Source: Leptospira sp. (GTDB lineage Bacteria > Spirochaetota > Leptospiria > Leptospirales > Leptospiraceae). From it: a stretch of 64,000 nucleotides of DNA. The notes below the pieces were generated by a model that had not been told where the DNA came from, did not search any database, and worked only from the letters and a program-made list of their open reading frames with translations. How positions within the stretch are numbered: position 1 is the stretch's first letter; the number at the start of each line of letters is the position of its first letter. The translations under genes and the position numbers were made by a program. The stretch covers positions 1 to 64,000 of the forward strand of contig JAPZTS010000013.1 in NCBI GenBank assembly GCA_027533185.1. The letters are read 5' to 3'. This document shows, one piece after another, positions 62,730 to 64,000 of the stretch.

Positions 62730-63599
62730 ATGACAGATACTGTTTTAGAACAAGAAGCCGAGGAAAAAAAATGGGCTAGGCGAGCTCACCTATCCACACT
62801 ATTAACATACCCTTTGGCTCTAATGCCTTTTCCGTTTTTGTTCACAAATTTAGGAACAATAACTTTTCCATTTGTCATATGGCTTTCTCGGAAAAAGTCA
62901 TCCTACTCGGCAAAACAGTCATTAGAGGCAATTTACTTACAGGCCATCTTAACATTTGGTTTCTTTGGCTTTGGAAATACATTTGCCAGTGACCGAGTCC
63001 TTATGGTTTTTTCGTATGTTTTTATGGCTTTTTTACATGCAATATTACTTGGGATAGGAATCTTTCGCACTACAATCGGTAAACCTCATAGTTATCCATT
63101 TAGTTTTTTTCCTCTTCTATTTTCTAATTCTACAACCAAAGAAAATTGGAATGAACTGAAGAAAAAGATTGGCGATAAAGAAGTCTTTGCCGAATTCAAA
63201 GCCCAGATGGAAAAATTAGATAACTTAAGGTCAGCTGCCGAAAAAGAAGTCAAAATTATAAATGATTTAGATCTACAAGCTTTAGGGAATGAGTATGTAC
63301 ATTCTCTAAGTGATCTGAGAATACGTCTAACGGAAGAACCTACATCTTTAAAGAAAGCAAAACAGTTTTTAAATTATTTTCCGGAAACTGTTGCAAAAAT
63401 TTTAAGTCAATACAATAAGGTTAGTCGCGATAATACGGCAACCGACCAACAAAAACGTAAAGATGAATTAAAGCAGTTGTTAAGCGAAGTTATTAAAACC
63501 TCGGAACAGGTCAGACAAAAATTACGAGCAGATGAAACCCTCAATTTAGATGTTGAAATCACGGCTATGAAGAAGAACATCGAATTTGGCGGTTACTAG
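62730..63599 (+). CDS. XpaC-like membrane protein with DUF4870-like head
   Basis: A 289-residue protein. About residues 15-120 hold four hydrophobic helices like DUF4870 (AHLSTLLTYPLALMPF, IYLQAILTFGFF). Residues about 135-289 are coiled-coil and include the XpaC-type segment TSLKKAKQFLNYFPETVAKILSQYNKV. XpaC-family proteins sit beside TelA, and the 4-nt spacing to telA supports a joint role at the membrane. The N-terminal DUF4870-like region is an unusual fusion. The gene overlaps the next start by 1 nt. Confidence 0.65.
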   Translation: MTDTVLEQEAEEKKWARRAHLSTLLTYPLALMPFPFLFTNLGTITFPFVIWLSRKKSSYSAKQSLEAIYLQAILTFGFFGFGNTFASDRVLMVFSYVFMAFLHAILLGIGIFRTTIGKPHSYPFSFFPLLFSNSTTKENWNELKKKIGDKEVFAEFKAQMEKLDNLRSAAEKEVKIINDLDLQALGNEYVHSLSDLRIRLTEEPTSLKKAKQFLNYFPETVAKILSQYNKVSRDNTATDQQKRKDELKQLLSEVIKTSEQVRQKLRADETLNLDVEITAMKKNIEFGGY

Positions 63600-64000
63600 T
63601 GCATTCTGATATCAAGTCAAGATACATTCATTTTTTGAATTTTTTGCCAACGGTTGAGAGCTTTCTAATAGATAAGCATTCTCAGGCAAATCTTTCTGTT
63701 GAAGAAAAAGGTTTATACAATCTTGTCACCGAAGCAGACTTAGGTGCAGAATTGTTAATTCAAAAGGAAATCCAAACTTTTTTTCCTGGTGATGGTATTT
63801 TGGCAGAAGAAGGCGGTGCGATCGAACCAACACTCGGCAATTCTGGATACAAATGGGTGGTTGACCCTGTAGATGGAACAACCAATTTTGCGCATGGTTT
63901 ACCGCTTTATGGTATTTCACTTGGTCTTGTTGAGTCAGAGAACAATTTACCAATCATGGGGATGGTTTTTTTTCCTGAGTTAAAAACATACTACCATGCC
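63599..64000 (+). CDS. Inositol monophosphatase family protein (truncated by window end)
   Basis: The first 134 codons of an IMPase/FIG superfamily phosphatase, open to the end of the window. The start is a GTG that overlaps the previous TAG by 1 nt. The metal-binding and catalytic motifs are complete so far: NLVTEAD, ILAEEGG, and DPVDGTTNFAHG. It would hydrolyse a phosphomonoester such as inositol 1-phosphate or a 3'-phosphoadenosine derivative. The co-directional and overlapping arrangement places it in one operon with the TelA and XpaC-like genes. Confidence 0.8.
   Translation, partial: MHSDIKSRYIHFLNFLPTVESFLIDKHSQANLSVEEKGLYNLVTEADLGAELLIQKEIQTFFPGDGILAEEGGAIEPTLGNSGYKWVVDPVDGTTNFAHGLPLYGISLGLVESENNLPIMGMVFFPELKTYYHA

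Noticed and set aside
1..64000. CRISPR arrays, insertion sequences or prophage
   Set aside because: I saw no regularly spaced repeats, transposase, capsid, portal or terminase-like proteins on either strand.

Overview
The window looks like a chromosomal segment of a spirochete of the genus Leptospira, probably a saprophytic L. biflexa-like species. The reasons are the low GC content, the many short lipobox-bearing lipoproteins, TTG and GTG starts with 4-nt ATGA/GTGA overlaps, and gene families common in that genus (phasin-like protein, TIGR04452-like lipoprotein, FecR, START and MORN lipoproteins). This assignment rests on recognition, not on a search. The DNA is almost fully coding. No intergenic gap exceeds 300 bases, and I see no insertion sequence, prophage or CRISPR array.

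Layout. 1-2.8 kb: FliG-middle-like protein, DUF423 protein, zinc-ribbon protein, secreted protein and CPBP protease. 2.9-3.8 kb: LysM-M23 peptidase. 3.9-7.2 kb: an acyl-CoA dehydrogenase / APH-type kinase / DUF6285 / histidine phosphatase operon that resembles lvaC-lvaA-lvaB of 4-hydroxyacyl-CoA catabolism. 7.3-9.9 kb: GT2-GtrA plus a membrane glycosyltransferase. 9.9-12.4 kb (minus): rppH-like, acyP, aldo/keto reductase and lipoprotein. 12.5-15.1 kb: SixA-like phosphatase, tRNA-Pro(GGG), phasin-like protein, paraoxonase-like lipoprotein and ruvC. 15.3-18.4 kb: large acyl-CoA dehydrogenase, a lipoprotein whose signal peptide region contains an intrinsic terminator hairpin, and a beta-barrel candidate. 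18.5-24.8 kb: START, beta-lactamase-like and TIGR04452-like genes, a methyltransferase, a DUF2207/Tim44/zinc-ribbon giant and TerB. 24.9-29.3 kb: metG, class III cyclase, degenerate HisI-like protein and rhodanese.

29.3-33.3 kb: NTF2-like, SRPBCC-like, GAF-alpha/beta hydrolase and thyX. 33.4-36.8 kb: FecR protein with a CxxCH motif, outer-membrane barrel and DsbD-like reductase. 36.8-41.8 kb: nitronate monooxygenase-like protein, SpoIIE phosphatase, Zn alcohol dehydrogenase and an unknown. 41.9-48.8 kb: a tight operon of unknown pathway (hypothetical, rhomboid, ADH-like, 814-residue AdoHcy hydrolase-like, Nudix, Cys-less nitrilase-like). 48.9-52 kb: small Cys protein, lipoprotein, EcsC-like and prfA. 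52-55 kb: kexin-like S8 protease lipoprotein followed by a separate lipoprotein that looks like its prodomain, then a MORN lipoprotein. 55-58.3 kb: metF, SDR, birA and coaX. 58.3-61.5 kb: SGNH hydrolase, membrane glycosyltransferase, STAS protein and a tyrosine-recombinase fold without its catalytic tyrosine. 61.7-64 kb: TelA, XpaC-like protein and a truncated inositol monophosphatase.

Most genes are housekeeping or envelope functions in short operons. The strongest candidates for new biology are the AdoHcy hydrolase-like operon (41.9-48.8 kb), the protease with a prodomain encoded in trans (52.0-54.3 kb), the lva-like operon (3.9-7.2 kb) and the terminator-in-gene arrangement at 17.0 kb.
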